Assembly (NCBI RefSeq): GCF_025245835.1
Contig: NZ_JAOBWS010000014.1
Location: 1 to 64,000 of the forward strand
Source of the DNA: Rheinheimera sp. 4Y26
GTDB lineage: Bacteria; Pseudomonadota; Gammaproteobacteria; Enterobacterales; Alteromonadaceae
Length of the DNA stretch: 64,000 nt
Reading direction: 5' to 3'
A program made the translations under genes and the position numbers. This document shows positions 34,654 through 44,034 of this stretch, piece by piece. Position 1 is the stretch's first letter. Each line of letters starts with the position of its first letter. The notes below the pieces were generated by a model. That model was not told where the DNA came from and searched no databases. It saw only the letters and a list, made by a program, of their open reading frames with translations.

Positions 34654-35298
34654 CTATTTCAGCTTCGCCATCACCAGCGGGAAGTCCGCCAACAACATGG
34701 TTTTACTGACCAGCGGCACCTTGCCGGCCGCCATTTCAGGTTTAAACACCGCCGCCAACTGCGCATCCGGATTAATCAGCACAATGGAAGCGCTGTGATC
34801 GACCAGATAATCCGGCTCTGTGGTGCTGCTGATGGCATACATCAGCCCCAAATCCCGCACAAAAGGAAACAACTGGTCATGTCCTGCAGTAACGCCGGTA
34901 ATGGCCGGTTGCTGAAAATAGCCGACATAACTGTTGAGCTGACTGACGGTGTCACGTTGTGGATCCGCCGAAATAAACCAGATCGCCAGCTTGCTGCCTG
35001 CAGGTAACATTTGCTGTAACTGGTTATAGCTGCCAGACAAAGTTGCCATGGTCATAGGGCAAATATCGGGGCAATAAGTGTAACCCACAAAAGCCAGCGT
35101 CCATTGGCCGCGTAAATCCTGCCGGCCCAAAGTAGTACCCTGATGGCTACTCAGTTTAAATTCCTGCAAATCACGCGCTTTTGGGTAAACCAAAGCTGAC
35201 GCTGGTTCAGCCACTTTTTGCAAATGCTGATAACTCAACACGCCGGCCAACATCACCAGAATTAACAGCAAAGCCACCACAATTTTTTGTATCTTCAC
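34654..35298 (-). CDS. SCO1/SenC family copper chaperone
   Basis: A 214-residue protein with an N-terminal membrane anchor (VVALLLILVMLAGVLSY) and a thioredoxin fold. Copper ligands are the CxxxC in YTYCPDICPMT and the His in LVDHSAS. It delivers copper to the CuA site of CoxB. It is the last gene of the cytochrome oxidase cluster, 16 bp after ctaB. Confidence 0.93.
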   Translation of the reverse strand: MKIQKIVVALLLILVMLAGVLSYQHLQKVAEPASALVYPKARDLQEFKLSSHQGTTLGRQDLRGQWTLAFVGYTYCPDICPMTMATLSGSYNQLQQMLPAGSKLAIWFISADPQRDTVSQLNSYVGYFQQPAITGVTAGHDQLFPFVRDLGLMYAISSTTEPDYLVDHSASIVLINPDAQLAAVFKPEMAAGKVPLVSKTMLLADFPLVMAKLK

Positions 35299-35314
35299 AA
35301 CCTTATTCCCTGCA

Positions 35315-36238
35315 TCAGTTCAGTGCTGAAAAAGCTGTCCATTTAGCGTAATGGTCCAGCATCAGCAGCAAGAATAACAACATCAGATGCACAATGGAAA
35401 ACCTGAATGTTTTGATGGCGGTATCTGCTTTGGCGTTAAACTTCAGCTGCCAGGCCCAGGCCATAAACCACAGATTTAACACCGAAGTACCCAGCAGGTA
35501 AATCACCCCTGTCATCCCCACCAGATAAGGCAATAAACACACCAGAAACAAAATCAGTGTATACAGAAAAATTGCCGTTTTGGTAAATTCAATGCCATGG
35601 GTTACCGGCAACATCGGCATATTCACTTTGGCATAATCGTCACGCCGGTGAATGGCCAGCGCCCAGAAATGCGGCGGCGTCCAGGCAAAAATAATCATCA
35701 CCAATAACAAAGGCTCAGCGGCAATTTCGCCTGTCATACTGGTCCAGCCGAGCAGTGGCGGCATAGCACCAGCCAGACCGCCAATCACAATATTCTGTGG
35801 TGTGGCTCTTTTTAAATACAGGGTGTACACCACGGCATAACCAAACAAACTCGCCAGCGTCAGCCAGGCGGTTAAAGGGTTTACCATGCTGTATAACAAC
35901 ACAAAACCAGAGCCTGCCAGAATGCCGGAAAACAGCACCGCTTTTTCCGCACTGATACGCCCGCGCGCTACCGGCCTGTGATGGGTACGCACCATTTGTG
36001 CGTCAATACGCTGATCCAGCACATGATTAAGTGCAGCAGCTGCCGACGACAAAAGCCCGATACCCAGAGTGCCAAAAATCAATAAATCAATGGCCGGAAA
36101 ACCAGGCTGCGCCAATAACATGCCCACCCAGGCTGTTAACAACAACAAAGCCACTACTTTGGGTTTGGTCAGCTGATAATAATCACGCCATACACTATGG
36201 GTTCTGCCAATCACCGTAATTGTTTTTGCCTGGGTCAT
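35315..36238 (-). CDS. ctaB: Protoheme IX farnesyltransferase
   Basis: A 307-residue UbiA-family membrane enzyme making heme O from protoheme and farnesyl diphosphate. Polyprenyl-binding motifs are [19 protein letters not shown] and [15 protein letters not shown], with about eight hydrophobic helices. ATG 36238 is used because it has a perfect AAAGGAGGT site and overlaps the ctaA stop by ATGA. The upstream in-frame start at 36271 is rejected. Confidence 0.95.
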   Translation of the reverse strand: MTQAKTITVIGRTHSVWRDYYQLTKPKVVALLLLTAWVGMLLAQPGFPAIDLLIFGTLGIGLLSSAAAALNHVLDQRIDAQMVRTHHRPVARGRISAEKAVLFSGILAGSGFVLLYSMVNPLTAWLTLASLFGYAVVYTLYLKRATPQNIVIGGLAGAMPPLLGWTSMTGEIAAEPLLLVMIIFAWTPPHFWALAIHRRDDYAKVNMPMLPVTHGIEFTKTAIFLYTLILFLVCLLPYLVGMTGVIYLLGTSVLNLWFMAWAWQLKFNAKADTAIKTFRFSIVHLMLLFLLLMLDHYAKWTAFSALN

Positions 36239-37233
36239 GCTGACCTCCTTTGTTGTTGTAACCGGACACATATCAGCGTCAGCACCATCAGTAAGTTGGC
36301 TGCAACAAAGTTATGTGCCACAGCATTGCCAAGGGGCAACAACCACCAGATATTGGCCACCCCTAAACTAAATTGCAGCAGCAATAAAGCCCCCAGCAAC
36401 ATGGGTAATCTGGCCATGCCTATTTGCTGTCGTTGTTGCCACAAACGCAGTGCAAACCAGCCAACGGCCAACAGTGTCAGCACGGCGCCAATTCGATGGC
36501 TGATATGAATGGTTTGCCGCGCTTCTGCGCTCATCACACCAAATTCGTAATTGTCGTGCCCCAGATGTAAATCAAAAGCCTCTGGGAAATTCAGTTGTTG
36601 TTGCCAGCCACTGTGGCAGATTGGCAGTTCCACACAGGCCATGGCCGCGTAATTGGCTGAAGTCCAGCCACCTAATGCAATCTGGCCAAGCAGGATCAGC
36701 AGCACCAGCCAGCCTGCTCTGGCAAGGCCGGCGGGCGCCTGATATTGCAAAAGCTCCGGCCGCAACTGTTTTGACAGCTGCCAGCGATACAACATCAACA
36801 GAGCCAGCAAACTAAAACCACCCAATAAGTGCCCCATCACCACCAGCGGGAATAAATTTAAGGTGACGGTCCACATGCCAAGCGCCGCCTGAAATACCAC
36901 TAAGGCTAAAAGCGCTGTTGGCAGTGCTGTAACTTTTTGCTGTAGCCGCCAGCTCAGGAAAAAAATGGCGGCAATTAACAAACCCAGAGTTCCGGCAAAA
37001 TAACGGTGGATCATTTCATTCCAGGCCTTATGAGCCTCCACCGGCCGCTCCGGAAAACGGGCTTCAGCAATAGCCACATGGGTTTCGTGCTGCGGCACTT
37101 TCAGAAACCCATAACAACCGGGCCAATCCGGGCAACCCAAACCTGCATCCGTTAACCGGGTATAAGCGCCTAACACAATCACCAGCATAGCCAGCACTAT
37201 GGCCATACTCACCAGCATCCTTAACAGTTTCAT
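36235..37233 (-). CDS. ctaA: Heme A synthase, COX15/CtaA family
   Basis: A 332-residue eight-helix membrane protein that oxidises heme O to heme A. Conserved motifs include [42 protein letters not shown], the second cysteine pair [11 protein letters not shown] and [10 protein letters not shown] with heme-ligand histidines. Coupled by 4-nt overlaps to genes on both sides. Confidence 0.95.
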   Translation of the reverse strand: MKLLRMLVSMAIVLAMLVIVLGAYTRLTDAGLGCPDWPGCYGFLKVPQHETHVAIAEARFPERPVEAHKAWNEMIHRYFAGTLGLLIAAIFFLSWRLQQKVTALPTALLALVVFQAALGMWTVTLNLFPLVVMGHLLGGFSLLALLMLYRWQLSKQLRPELLQYQAPAGLARAGWLVLLILLGQIALGGWTSANYAAMACVELPICHSGWQQQLNFPEAFDLHLGHDNYEFGVMSAEARQTIHISHRIGAVLTLLAVGWFALRLWQQRQQIGMARLPMLLGALLLLQFSLGVANIWWLLPLGNAVAHNFVAANLLMVLTLICVRLQQQRRSA

Positions 37234-37736
37234 ACCGGCCCCCGGTCAAATTTCATCAGCTTTTGCAAATCGGCCATCACAGCTTTGCCGGTGAGCGGCA
37301 GCTGTTGTAAATCCTTTGGCATGGCATAGTGCAGCAAAGCCAGGCCCTGATGTTCGACCAACACCAGCTGACCTTGCAGATTGTTGTTTTCACCTTGTTG
37401 AAACTGTATCGGCGCTTGTAGTTCTGCTGGCGCCTGAGCACCAATCACCCACAATGTCAGCTGTTGTTGTTTGCGACCAAGCGCAGTATGAATTTGCGTC
37501 ATCAGCTGCAGTGTTTGCTGACAGTCGCTATTACAGGGAGTCGGCGCCAGATACACCAAACGCCAGTGTGGTGCTGACGCAGGCACCTCAGGGAGCAGCT
37601 TAATTTCTTCGGCCAACCACTGGCCTTTACTGCTGGCACCCGCCGAAAACCAGCCTTGCGTTAACACCAGTTGCGCCAAAGCAACAGGCAGCAGACAGCA
37701 AAGTGCAAACAACCAGATAAACTTCTTTTTTGGCAT
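37230..37736 (-). CDS. Cytochrome oxidase cluster-associated membrane protein
   Basis: A 168-residue protein with one N-terminal helix (FIWLFALCCLLPVALAQLVL) and a thioredoxin-like periplasmic region containing TPCNSDCQQT, a CxxxC resembling the copper site of Sco proteins. A homologue of this size sits between SURF1 and ctaA in many gammaproteobacterial cox operons. A role in oxidase assembly or copper handling is inferred from position and the CxxxC. Confidence 0.75.
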   Translation of the reverse strand: MPKKKFIWLFALCCLLPVALAQLVLTQGWFSAGASSKGQWLAEEIKLLPEVPASAPHWRLVYLAPTPCNSDCQQTLQLMTQIHTALGRKQQQLTLWVIGAQAPAELQAPIQFQQGENNNLQGQLVLVEHQGLALLHYAMPKDLQQLPLTGKAVMADLQKLMKFDRGPV

Positions 37737-38453
37737 TCAGGCATCCTTCTGATAACTGGCGGCCATGGCCACAATGACCACGGCAATAGCTAACAACAAC
37801 CACTGCACCGCATAAGCCCGGTGTTTTTCCGGTGGCAGTACCACGGCTTTGTAATGATGAATAAAAGGGGTTTGTCGCTGATAAAACACACCATTAAACA
37901 AGGGTTGGCCAAGCTGCGCTTCCAGCGTCTGTGGCTCAATTGTTTGCATGCGCATTGGCCAGCGACCGTTGTCTTCCAGGTTTTGTCCCAGCCGCAAAGC
38001 GGCCATTTTGGTGCGTAACACACCATCCAGCACAAACTCAGCGGGCACGTTAATTTGCGGTAGCTGGCTGCGCTCTGCCGGCGCCGCCACCCAACCGAGG
38101 TTCACCAATAACACCGGTGTGTTGTGACTAAGCTGCACCGGCACCAAAACATCGTAACCGGCCTTGCCTTGCCAGATTTGGTTATCTATCAGCCAGACAA
38201 AAGGCGCCAACCAGTGCGCTACACCCTGCAGCGGCGCACCGTCAATTTCTGCGGAAGATTTTTGATAAGCATCAGGCCAGGATAAAGGCCCTTGTTGCTG
38301 CCAGCTCTGAATTTGCTGCAATTGTGCTTCTTTTTCGGCGGAACGCTGCCATTGCCACCAGGCCAGCTTGATTAACAACAGAAAAGCGGCCAGAGTAATC
38401 AACACTAACCACCAACGCAGCATAAAGATCTGATTAAACAAGCGGATCTGCAT
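37737..38453 (-). CDS. SURF1 family cytochrome oxidase assembly protein
   Basis: About 238 residues with a helix near each end (WWLVLITLAAFLLLIKLAWWQW and VQWLLLAIAVVIVAMAA) enclosing a periplasmic domain. Family motifs are LAWWQWQR, VLVNLGWVAAP and HRAYAVQWLLLA. SURF1 helps insert heme a into CoxA. The start is ambiguous: TTG 38468, ATG 38459 and ATG 38453 are in frame, and GGAG placed six bases before 38453 favours the last. Confidence 0.9.
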   Translation of the reverse strand: MQIRLFNQIFMLRWWLVLITLAAFLLLIKLAWWQWQRSAEKEAQLQQIQSWQQQGPLSWPDAYQKSSAEIDGAPLQGVAHWLAPFVWLIDNQIWQGKAGYDVLVPVQLSHNTPVLLVNLGWVAAPAERSQLPQINVPAEFVLDGVLRTKMAALRLGQNLEDNGRWPMRMQTIEPQTLEAQLGQPLFNGVFYQRQTPFIHHYKAVVLPPEKHRAYAVQWLLLAIAVVIVAMAASYQKDA

Positions 38454-38479
38454 CTGCATCTCCGTCAAACTGAGGTTGT

Positions 38480-38689
38480 ATGCTGGTCAAACTGATACTC
38501 ATAGCGCTACTGCTCTTTATCGTTTTTAACCTGTTCCGCGCTTTGTGGCTGATGCTGAAAAACGATCCGGATAAAGTCAGCATGTCAAAATATCTGGGCC
38601 GGCGCGTGTTATTTTCCGCCATTGTGATGGCGCTGATTATTCTGGCTTTGGCGATGGGCTGGATAAGTCCACATCAACGGCCTTATTAA
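38480..38689 (+). CDS. DUF2909 twin-helix membrane protein, opposite strand within the cox cluster
   Basis: A 69-residue protein with two membrane helices (LILIALLLFIVFNLFRALWLML and VLFSAIVMALIILALAMGWI) separated by a charged loop, KNDPDKVSMSKYLGRR, typical of DUF2909. It is transcribed against the cox operon, between the SURF1 start and the end of coxIII. This place is conserved in many gammaproteobacteria. It has its own terminator. A link to oxidase assembly is suspected only from location. Confidence 0.85.
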   Translation: MLVKLILIALLLFIVFNLFRALWLMLKNDPDKVSMSKYLGRRVLFSAIVMALIILALAMGWISPHQRPY

Positions 38690-38716
38690 AATTGTCCCCA
38701 AGCTTCCAAACAAGAT

Positions 38717-38747
38717 AGCTGGCCACCTCAAGCGGCCAGCTTTTTTT
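38717..38747 (+). terminator. Rho-independent terminator after the DUF2909 gene
   Basis: AGCTGGCC pairs with GGCCAGCT (38734-38741) and seven T residues follow. It would stop + strand transcripts before they run antisense into coxIII. Confidence 0.88.
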
Positions 38748-38749
38748 GT

Positions 38750-39631
38750 TTATAAAACGTATACAAAGACAAATAAACATAACCAGACCACATCAACAAA
38801 ATGCCAGTACCAGGCAGCCGCCTGAAAAGCAAAATGGTTGTGGGCGGTAAAGTGGTTTTTCAGCAAAATCCGCAGCAGAATCACCAGCAGGAAAATAGCG
38901 CCTAAGGTGACATGCAGGCCATGAAAGCCGGTTAGCAGGAAAAAGGTGTTGCCATAAATACCTGAATCCAGTTTTAAACCCAGGTCGCGATAAGCATGCA
39001 CGTATTCATAAGCCTGACAGGCCAAGAATGCAGCGCCCAGCAGCACTGTCAGGGTCAGCATCAGTTTCAGCTGAGTGCGTTTGCCCTGTTCCAGCCCGAC
39101 ATGAGCAAAGTGCAAAGTGACAGAAGAAGTGAGCAGGATCAGGGTGTTGTATAACGGCAAGCCTTGCCATGGCATGGCTGTGGTTTCGGTACCACCCGGC
39201 GTTTTGGTCATAGGCCAGTGCGCGCTGAAATCAGGCCATAACAACTGTGCTGTCATAGCGTTATTACTGGCGCCATCAAGCCAGGGCATGGCAATCATCC
39301 GGGCATAAAACAAAGCACCAAAAAAGGCCGCAAAAAACATCACTTCAGAAAAAATAAACCAGCTCATGCCCTGCCGGAACGATCTGTCCATTTGTTTGCT
39401 GTACAAACCATGCATGGATTCATCGATAACATTACGAAACCAGCCCACCAGCATAAACAACAACACGGCCACACCCGCCAACAGCAGATAACCGCCATAA
39501 CCTTCTTTGTTGCGGGTCACTTCATTAACAAAGTTACCAGCACCAAAAGCTATCATAAAAAGTGCCACAGCCCCGACTATCGGCCATGGGCTTTGTTCAG
39601 GTACATAATACTTGTCGTAAGTTTTACTCAT
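38750..39631 (-). CDS. ctaE: Cytochrome c oxidase subunit III
   Basis: A 293-residue seven-helix membrane protein with family motifs MSWFIFSEVMFFAAFFGALFYAR, GTETTAMPWQGLPLYNTLILLTSS and FFLLTGFHGLHVTLGAIFLL, ending WYWHFVDVVWLCLFVFVYV. It stabilises the oxidase core. Start is ATG 39631 or 39634; the first overlaps cox11 by 8 bases. Confidence 0.95.
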   Translation of the reverse strand: MSKTYDKYYVPEQSPWPIVGAVALFMIAFGAGNFVNEVTRNKEGYGGYLLLAGVAVLLFMLVGWFRNVIDESMHGLYSKQMDRSFRQGMSWFIFSEVMFFAAFFGALFYARMIAMPWLDGASNNAMTAQLLWPDFSAHWPMTKTPGGTETTAMPWQGLPLYNTLILLTSSVTLHFAHVGLEQGKRTQLKLMLTLTVLLGAAFLACQAYEYVHAYRDLGLKLDSGIYGNTFFLLTGFHGLHVTLGAIFLLVILLRILLKNHFTAHNHFAFQAAAWYWHFVDVVWLCLFVFVYVL

Positions 39632-40202
39632 CATTGCCCCCTGTTGAGACTTGCGCTGTCACTGTTTCAGCAGGTGCATGTTTTGTCATGTCATACAGCG
39701 TGTAAGACAAAGTGATGGTGCTGAAATGCTCCGGCAGTGCAGGATCCACGTAAAATTGTAATGGCATCAGTAGTTTCTGACCGGCGGTCAGAACCTGTTG
39801 GTTAAAGCAAAAACATTCCATTTTATTAAAGTACAAGGCAGCCTGCCCTGGCGACACTGAAGGCACAGCCTGGCCAGTCATGGTTGCTGCCGTTGGATTT
39901 TGCGCTTCGTAATAAACCAGTTTGATTTCGCCCGGGTGTACCGTCATTTTTTGCGTTTGTGGTGCAAACAACCAGGGCATATCGGCATTGGGCCTGGCCA
40001 GAAACTCAATAGTGATGGTTCTTTTAGCATCAACCACAGCTTTATCGGCAGTCGCCGCCATAGTGCTGGTTTTGCCGTTAATACCGGTTAAATCACAAAA
40101 CACGTCATACAGCGGCACCAGCGCAAAACCAAAACCAAACATCAGCGCAGTTGCCAACAACAGACGTTTAATTAAAGGGAGATGATCAGGTTGCCGCTGC
40201 AT
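39624..40202 (-). CDS. ctaG: Cytochrome c oxidase assembly protein Cox11/CtaG
   Basis: A 192-residue protein with one N-terminal helix (LLATALMFGFGFALVPLYDVFCDLTG) and a periplasmic beta domain. Copper ligands are in KMECFCFNQQ. It supplies copper to the CuB site of subunit I. Located between coxA and coxIII as usual. Confidence 0.94.
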   Translation of the reverse strand: MQRQPDHLPLIKRLLLATALMFGFGFALVPLYDVFCDLTGINGKTSTMAATADKAVVDAKRTITIEFLARPNADMPWLFAPQTQKMTVHPGEIKLVYYEAQNPTAATMTGQAVPSVSPGQAALYFNKMECFCFNQQVLTAGQKLLMPLQFYVDPALPEHFSTITLSYTLYDMTKHAPAETVTAQVSTGGNDE

Positions 40203-40212
40203 CAGACTGCTC

Positions 40213-41808
40213 CTACTTCACTTCCGGTGGTGTGGTAAAGCTGTGATAAGGCGGTGGTGACGATAGAGTCCACTCCAGCCCTTCAGCCCCTTCCCACACC
40301 TGATCAGTCGCTTTTTCGCCACCTTTAATACATTTCACCAGTACCCAGACAAACAACAGTTGTGACAGGCCAAAGGCAAAGCCACCAATACTGATAAAGG
40401 CATTAAAATCAGCAAATTGCAGTGCGTAATCCGGGATCCGCCTTGGCATACCGGCCAAGCCGACAAAGTGCATCGGGAAAAACAACATGTTGACAGAAAT
40501 CAGCGAGCACCAAAAATGCCATTGCCCCAGCGTCTCGTCGTACATGTGGCCTGTCCATTTCGGCAGCCAGTAATAAGCAGCGGCAATAATGGAGAAAATC
40601 GCCCCTGTCACCAGTACATAATGGAAATGTGCCACCACAAAATAGGTGTCGTGGTACTGGAAGTCTGCCGGTGTAATGGCCAGCATCAGACCGGAAAAAC
40701 CACCAATGGTAAAGAGCACTATAAAGGCCAGCGCAAACATCATCGGCACTTCAAAGGTCATTGCCCCTTTCCACATAGTGGCGACCCAGTTAAACACCTT
40801 CACCCCGGTTGGTACTGCAATCAGCATGGTGCAATACATAAAAAACAGTTCAGCAAACACCGGCATGCCGGTGGTGAACATATGGTGCGCCCAGACTAAA
40901 AATGACAACAAAGCGATACTTGAAGTGGCATACACCATAGAGGCATAACCAAACAACGGTTTGCGGGCAAAAGTAGGCACTATGCTGGAGACGATGCCAA
41001 AGGCTGGCAGAATCATGATGTAGACTTCCGGGTGACCAAAAAACCAGAAGATATGCTGGAACAACACAGGGTCTCCGCCGCCTGCAGCATCAAAGAAGCT
41101 GGTACCAAAGTACTTATCGGTCAGTACCATAGTGACAGTACCTGCCAAAACCGGCATCACCGCGATCAGCAAAAAGGCAGTAATGAGCCAGGTCCAGACA
41201 AACAACGGCATTTTCATCCAGGTCATGCCTGGGGCACGCAGGTTAAAAATGGTCACAATAACGTTAATTGCGCCCATAATCGACGAAATACCCATGATAT
41301 GCACAGAAAACACAAAAAGTGCCGTACTGTCACCGCTGTATTTAGTCGATAAAGGGGCGTAGAAAGTCCAGCCAAAACCAGGCCCGCCGCCTTCCATAAA
41401 CAAAGATGCCAGCAAAATGGCAAAAGCAAATGGCAAAATCCAGAAGCTCCAGTTGTTCATCCGTGGCAGCGCCATATCAGGTGCGCCAATCATCATTGGA
41501 ATTAACCAGTTGGCAAGCCCGGTAAAGGCCGGCATTACGGCGCCGAATACCATAATCAGGCCATGGACTGTGGTCATCTGATTAAAAAAGTCAGCTTGCA
41601 CCAGCTGTAAACCCGGCTGAAATAACTCAGCACGGATCACCATAGCCATAGCACCACCGATAAAAAACATCGTTAGCGCAAACAGCAGATATAAGGTGCC
41701 GATATCTTTATGGTTGGTGGTATATAACCAGCGTTTTAACCCTGAAGGCGCATGATGATGGTGTTCACCATGATGCGCAGTGTCGTGATCATGAGTCACT
41801 GTGCTCAT
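40213..41808 (-). CDS. ctaD: Cytochrome c oxidase subunit I
   Basis: A 531-residue heme-copper oxidase core with twelve helices. CuB and heme ligands are seen in TTVHGLIMVFG, WFFGHPEVYIMILPAFG (with the His-Tyr pair), VWAHHMF and TYFVVAHFHYVLV. It reduces oxygen at the heme a3-CuB centre and pumps protons. ATG 41808 has an AAAGGAG site; CoxB lies 3 bp upstream. Confidence 0.97.
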   Translation of the reverse strand: MSTVTHDHDTAHHGEHHHHAPSGLKRWLYTTNHKDIGTLYLLFALTMFFIGGAMAMVIRAELFQPGLQLVQADFFNQMTTVHGLIMVFGAVMPAFTGLANWLIPMMIGAPDMALPRMNNWSFWILPFAFAILLASLFMEGGGPGFGWTFYAPLSTKYSGDSTALFVFSVHIMGISSIMGAINVIVTIFNLRAPGMTWMKMPLFVWTWLITAFLLIAVMPVLAGTVTMVLTDKYFGTSFFDAAGGGDPVLFQHIFWFFGHPEVYIMILPAFGIVSSIVPTFARKPLFGYASMVYATSSIALLSFLVWAHHMFTTGMPVFAELFFMYCTMLIAVPTGVKVFNWVATMWKGAMTFEVPMMFALAFIVLFTIGGFSGLMLAITPADFQYHDTYFVVAHFHYVLVTGAIFSIIAAAYYWLPKWTGHMYDETLGQWHFWCSLISVNMLFFPMHFVGLAGMPRRIPDYALQFADFNAFISIGGFAFGLSQLLFVWVLVKCIKGGEKATDQVWEGAEGLEWTLSSPPPYHSFTTPPEVK

Positions 41809-41811
41809 CTG

Positions 41812-42960
41812 CTACTCCTTTTTACCGGTTTTGGCGGCGTGAATTTCAGCAGCCTGAATGAGATCGCCGGTATTGTTGTCCCAGGCATTTCGCTCGTAGG
41901 TAATAACTGCCGCAATTTCCTGCAGAGTCAGTTGCTTACCAAAGGCTTGCATTGCAGTACCCGCTTTACCATTGAGCACTATGTCGATATGAGCAGCTTT
42001 ACCTTCAGCCGTTGTCGCCATTTTGCTGCCTTTGAGTGCCGGAAAAGCGCCGGGTAAACCACCGCCACCGGCCTGATGGCAGGCTGCACAATAACCAAGA
42101 TAGGTTTTTTCACCCAGAGCCATGGCTTCATCCATGCTCATATTCATGGCGAGCAGTTCCTGTTCAGCAGCTTTGGCTTTGGCCTGAATATCAGCTTGTT
42201 CTTTGATCCAGGCGTCAAATTCTGCCGGCTCTTTTGCCACCACCACCACCGGCATAAAACCATGATCCTTGCCACAAAGCTCGGCACACTGGCCGCGATA
42301 GATGCCAGGTTCATTCACTTTGGCCCAGGACTCATTGATAAAACCGGGATTAGCGTCTTTTTTCACGGCAAAGGCCGGCACCCACCAGGAGTGGATCACG
42401 TCATCAGAAGTGGTTAAAAAGCGAACTTTTTTACCGGTAGGGATCACCAGAGGCCTATCTACTTCCAGCAGATAGTTTTCACCTTTAGCTATTTTGTTGC
42501 TGATTTGTTTTTGCGGTGTCGCCAGCAGCGAATAAAACTCAACCGGATAGTCGAGATATTTATAATGCCACTTCCACTGCGACCCAGTGACCAGCACTGT
42601 CACTTCAGCATCAGTAGTATCTTCCATCGCAATCAGGGTTTTAGTGGCCGGAATAGCCATGATGATTAAGATGAACACGGGGATAGCTGTCCAGAGAATC
42701 TCAACTCTGGTGCTTTCATGGAACTGTGCCGGCTGTACTCCTTTTGCCTTGCGATGATGGAGAATGGCCCAGAACATAGCGCCAAACACCACCAGGCCAA
42801 TTGCACAGCAGATATAAAATATCGTCATATGCAGGTCATATACCCGCTGACTGATATCAGTAACACCCTGAGTCATATTCAGGGGCATTTCTGCGGCAGA
42901 AGCCATTTCGACAAACAGCAAGGATAGCAGCGAGCAGCGATAACGACTCGTTTTCGCCAC
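41812..42960 (-). CDS. ctaC: Cytochrome c oxidase subunit II with fused cytochrome c domain
   Basis: A 382-residue protein with a signal-like N-terminus, two membrane helices and the CuA domain (ligands in SWWVPAF and RGQCAELCGKDHGFMPV). A C-terminal cytochrome c domain (about 285-375) has heme motif CAACH and a distal Met region. The fusion marks a caa3-like oxidase. GTG 42960 follows GAGGAGA and is the first gene of the operon. Confidence 0.95.
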   Translation of the reverse strand: MAKTSRYRCSLLSLLFVEMASAAEMPLNMTQGVTDISQRVYDLHMTIFYICCAIGLVVFGAMFWAILHHRKAKGVQPAQFHESTRVEILWTAIPVFILIIMAIPATKTLIAMEDTTDAEVTVLVTGSQWKWHYKYLDYPVEFYSLLATPQKQISNKIAKGENYLLEVDRPLVIPTGKKVRFLTTSDDVIHSWWVPAFAVKKDANPGFINESWAKVNEPGIYRGQCAELCGKDHGFMPVVVVAKEPAEFDAWIKEQADIQAKAKAAEQELLAMNMSMDEAMALGEKTYLGYCAACHQAGGGGLPGAFPALKGSKMATTAEGKAAHIDIVLNGKAGTAMQAFGKQLTLQEIAAVITYERNAWDNNTGDLIQAAEIHAAKTGKKE

Positions 42961-43249
42961 GTAACGTCTCCTCTGTCATTTTGCATAATTAGCAAATTGT
43001 CAGAACCAGACACTACAACCCACTCACCGCATCTTGTTCTGCAATTTATTGTTTTTTATTATGTAATCCCACAAGTACCCATTACTTAAACTACGACCGA
43101 ACTATGTTTTTATTGGGCACAGGCTAAGAATTGACCACAAAGCCTGATCTGTAAACCCCAGAAGGCAAAAAGCACCGGCAAACCAATCAGGTCATACCAG
43201 TGCTTTTAACAGAAACATATTGAGTTTATTTAACTTTTATCCGCATTTT

Positions 43250-43879
43250 TTACCAGGTTTGGTTGCGAATAACACCAACAGCCAAACCCTCTATTGCAAA
43301 AAACTGCTGCGTTAAATCCACTTTTATCACATTAAAGTCGCTATTTTCGGGGTGTAAGTACACAAATTGACCATCACGCCTGAAACGTTTCACTGTTACT
43401 TCATCTTCCACTCTGGCCACCACGACCTCACCTTGTCGGGCTTCCGTGGTTTTGTGCACAGCCAACAGATCACCGTCCATAATACCGATGTCTTTCATGC
43501 TCATGCCCGAGACTTTTAACAGAAAATCAGCTGCCGGATGGAACAGGTTGGCATCAAGCTGGTAATACTGATCGATATGTTCAGTGGCCAGAATTGGCTG
43601 ACCCGCAGCCACACGGCCAATCAGGGGTAAACCACTGTATTCAGGCTCATTGGCCACCACATCATCATCTTCCAGCAATCGGATGCCACGCGAAGTGCCC
43701 GGCATCATTTCGATAAAACCTTTTTTTGCCAGTGCTTTTAAATGTTCTTCAGCGGCATTGGCCGATTTAAAACCCAGCTGACTGGCAATTTCGGCCCGCG
43801 TTGGCGGCATGCCTGACTGCGCCTGATAATCCTTAAGTAGTTGTAATATTTCGGCTTGTCTTGGAGTAAGTGGTCGCAT
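43250..43879 (-). CDS. lexA: LexA repressor of the SOS response
   Basis: A 209-residue repressor. The N-terminal winged helix ([34 protein letters not shown]) binds SOS boxes. The C-terminal S24 domain has the cleavage site Ala-Gly in RVAAGQP, nucleophile Ser in VSGMSMKD and Lys in EVTVKRF. It should repress itself and the island-borne umuDC. Divergent from plsB, as in related bacteria. Confidence 0.97.
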   Translation of the reverse strand: MRPLTPRQAEILQLLKDYQAQSGMPPTRAEIASQLGFKSANAAEEHLKALAKKGFIEMMPGTSRGIRLLEDDDVVANEPEYSGLPLIGRVAAGQPILATEHIDQYYQLDANLFHPAADFLLKVSGMSMKDIGIMDGDLLAVHKTTEARQGEVVVARVEDEVTVKRFRRDGQFVYLHPENSDFNVIKVDLTQQFFAIEGLAVGVIRNQTW

Positions 43880-43883
43880 GATG

Positions 43884-43899
43884 CTGAATGCCTATACAG
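43884..43899 (-). promoter_or_regulatory. LexA (SOS) box, proximal to lexA
   Basis: CTGAATGCCTATACAG fits CTG-N10-CAG; five bases before the lexA start codon. Confidence 0.85.
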
Positions 43900-43905
43900 T
43901 GAATA

Positions 43906-43921
43906 CTGGGAGTATATACAG
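43906..43921 (-). promoter_or_regulatory. LexA (SOS) box, distal to lexA
   Basis: CTGGGAGTATATACAG fits CTG-N10-CAG; 22 bp (two helical turns) from the proximal box, the same double-box layout as E. coli lexA. Confidence 0.9.
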
Positions 43922-44034
43922 TGAGTTTCAGCCTGCCAAGCGGGGAATTACAGAAAATGAGCAAATTTGTGCGAAATTGGCGGGAATTTCATTCCATGGT
44001 ATCTTAGCCGGCTGTTTTTGACTGCAGGTAACCT

